Below the pieces are notes generated by a model. It was not told the origin of the DNA and did no database searches. It was given only the letters and a program-made list of their open reading frames with translations. Made by a program: the position numbers and the translations under genes. From NCBI RefSeq assembly GCF_013364275.1, contig NZ_CP054932.1, forward strand, positions 1-64,000: a DNA stretch of 64,000 bases. The letters are read 5' to 3'. The stretch is from Actinomadura sp. NAK00032 (GTDB lineage Bacteria > Actinomycetota > Actinomycetes > Streptosporangiales > Streptosporangiaceae). Shown in pieces: positions 63,915-64,000 of the stretch (position 1 is its first letter; each line of letters begins with the position of its first letter).

Positions 63915-64000
63915 CTACGAGCTCCCCCCGCTGGAGGGACAGTCCTTCGGCTTGCCCGCCGCGTTGTCGACGCACTGGTCGCGCCGCTTCTGCAGGGTCT
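63915..64000 (-). CDS. pstP: C-terminal end of PstP-type Ser/Thr phosphatase (partial)
   Basis: The window ends inside this gene. The visible 27 residues (TLQKRRDQCVDNAAGKPKDC, then PSSGGSS) fit the extracellular C-terminal tail of the PP2C phosphatase that precedes rodA in actinobacterial pstP-rodA-pbpA-pknA-pknB operons, including two cysteines. The catalytic domain lies beyond the window, so the assignment rests mainly on context. Confidence 0.65.
   Translation of the reverse strand, partial: TLQKRRDQCVDNAAGKPKDCPSSGGSS

Overview
The window is a high-GC actinobacterial chromosome segment that starts at the first base of dnaA and carries the canonical actinobacterial origin neighbourhood: dnaA, oriC, dnaN, gnd, recF, a DUF721 (DciA-like) gene, gyrB, gyrA, a DUF3566 membrane protein gene, tRNA-Ile(GAT), tRNA-Ala(TGC) and a 39-residue DLW-39 gene. 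At the far end lies the cell-wall/division cluster crgA, DUF881, class E sortase, then (leftward) pstP, rodA, pbpA, pknA, pknB. GC-rich codons, GTG/TTG starts, TTGTCCACA-type DnaA boxes and frequent leaderless-promoter signatures fit a filamentous actinomycete. A member of Streptosporangiales/Thermomonosporaceae is my guess, not shown by the sequence.

Layout. 1-13.3 kb: replication core, all on the plus strand. 13.4-28.8 kb: two tRNAs and an accessory stretch of small regulators (AraC, ArsR, VOC proteins, SRPBCC), a secreted M64 peptidase, an SDR, an EamA transporter, and decayed genes (a frameshifted HAD hydrolase, a serine-recombinase remnant, a probably frameshifted small membrane protein). 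Paired DnaA-box palindromes cluster at 14.3-16.3 kb. 28.8-34.8 kb: the complete cytochrome bd locus cydA-cydB-cydD-cydC on the minus strand. A near-consensus parS site sits between cydD and cydC, and a duplicated 17-bp dyad lies in front of cydA.

34.97-45.78 kb is the most interesting region: a nine-gene minus-strand operon that looks like an undescribed biosynthetic cluster for a modified guanidine natural product. It encodes two proteins with the HDO-plus-cupin architecture of SznF (the streptozotocin N-nitrosating enzyme), a Rieske ferredoxin, a PRMT-like methyltransferase comparable to SznE, a glycine/L-arginine amidinotransferase homologue, two classical ATP-grasp ligases, a circularly permuted ATP-grasp enzyme and an MFS exporter. 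Both SznF-like proteins keep all seven diiron ligands at exactly the published spacing but have lost the three-histidine cupin site. I therefore predict guanidine N-hydroxylation without SznF's final rearrangement.

46.4-52.8 kb holds a secreted trypsin-like protease, a dual-specificity phosphatase, a GlxA-type regulator divergent from a rhodanese, a DEAD-box RNA helicase and a hexapeptide acyltransferase. 53-64 kb holds a cyclophilin, a rhomboid protease and the conserved cell-wall/Ser-Thr kinase cluster, ending inside the 3' end of pstP.
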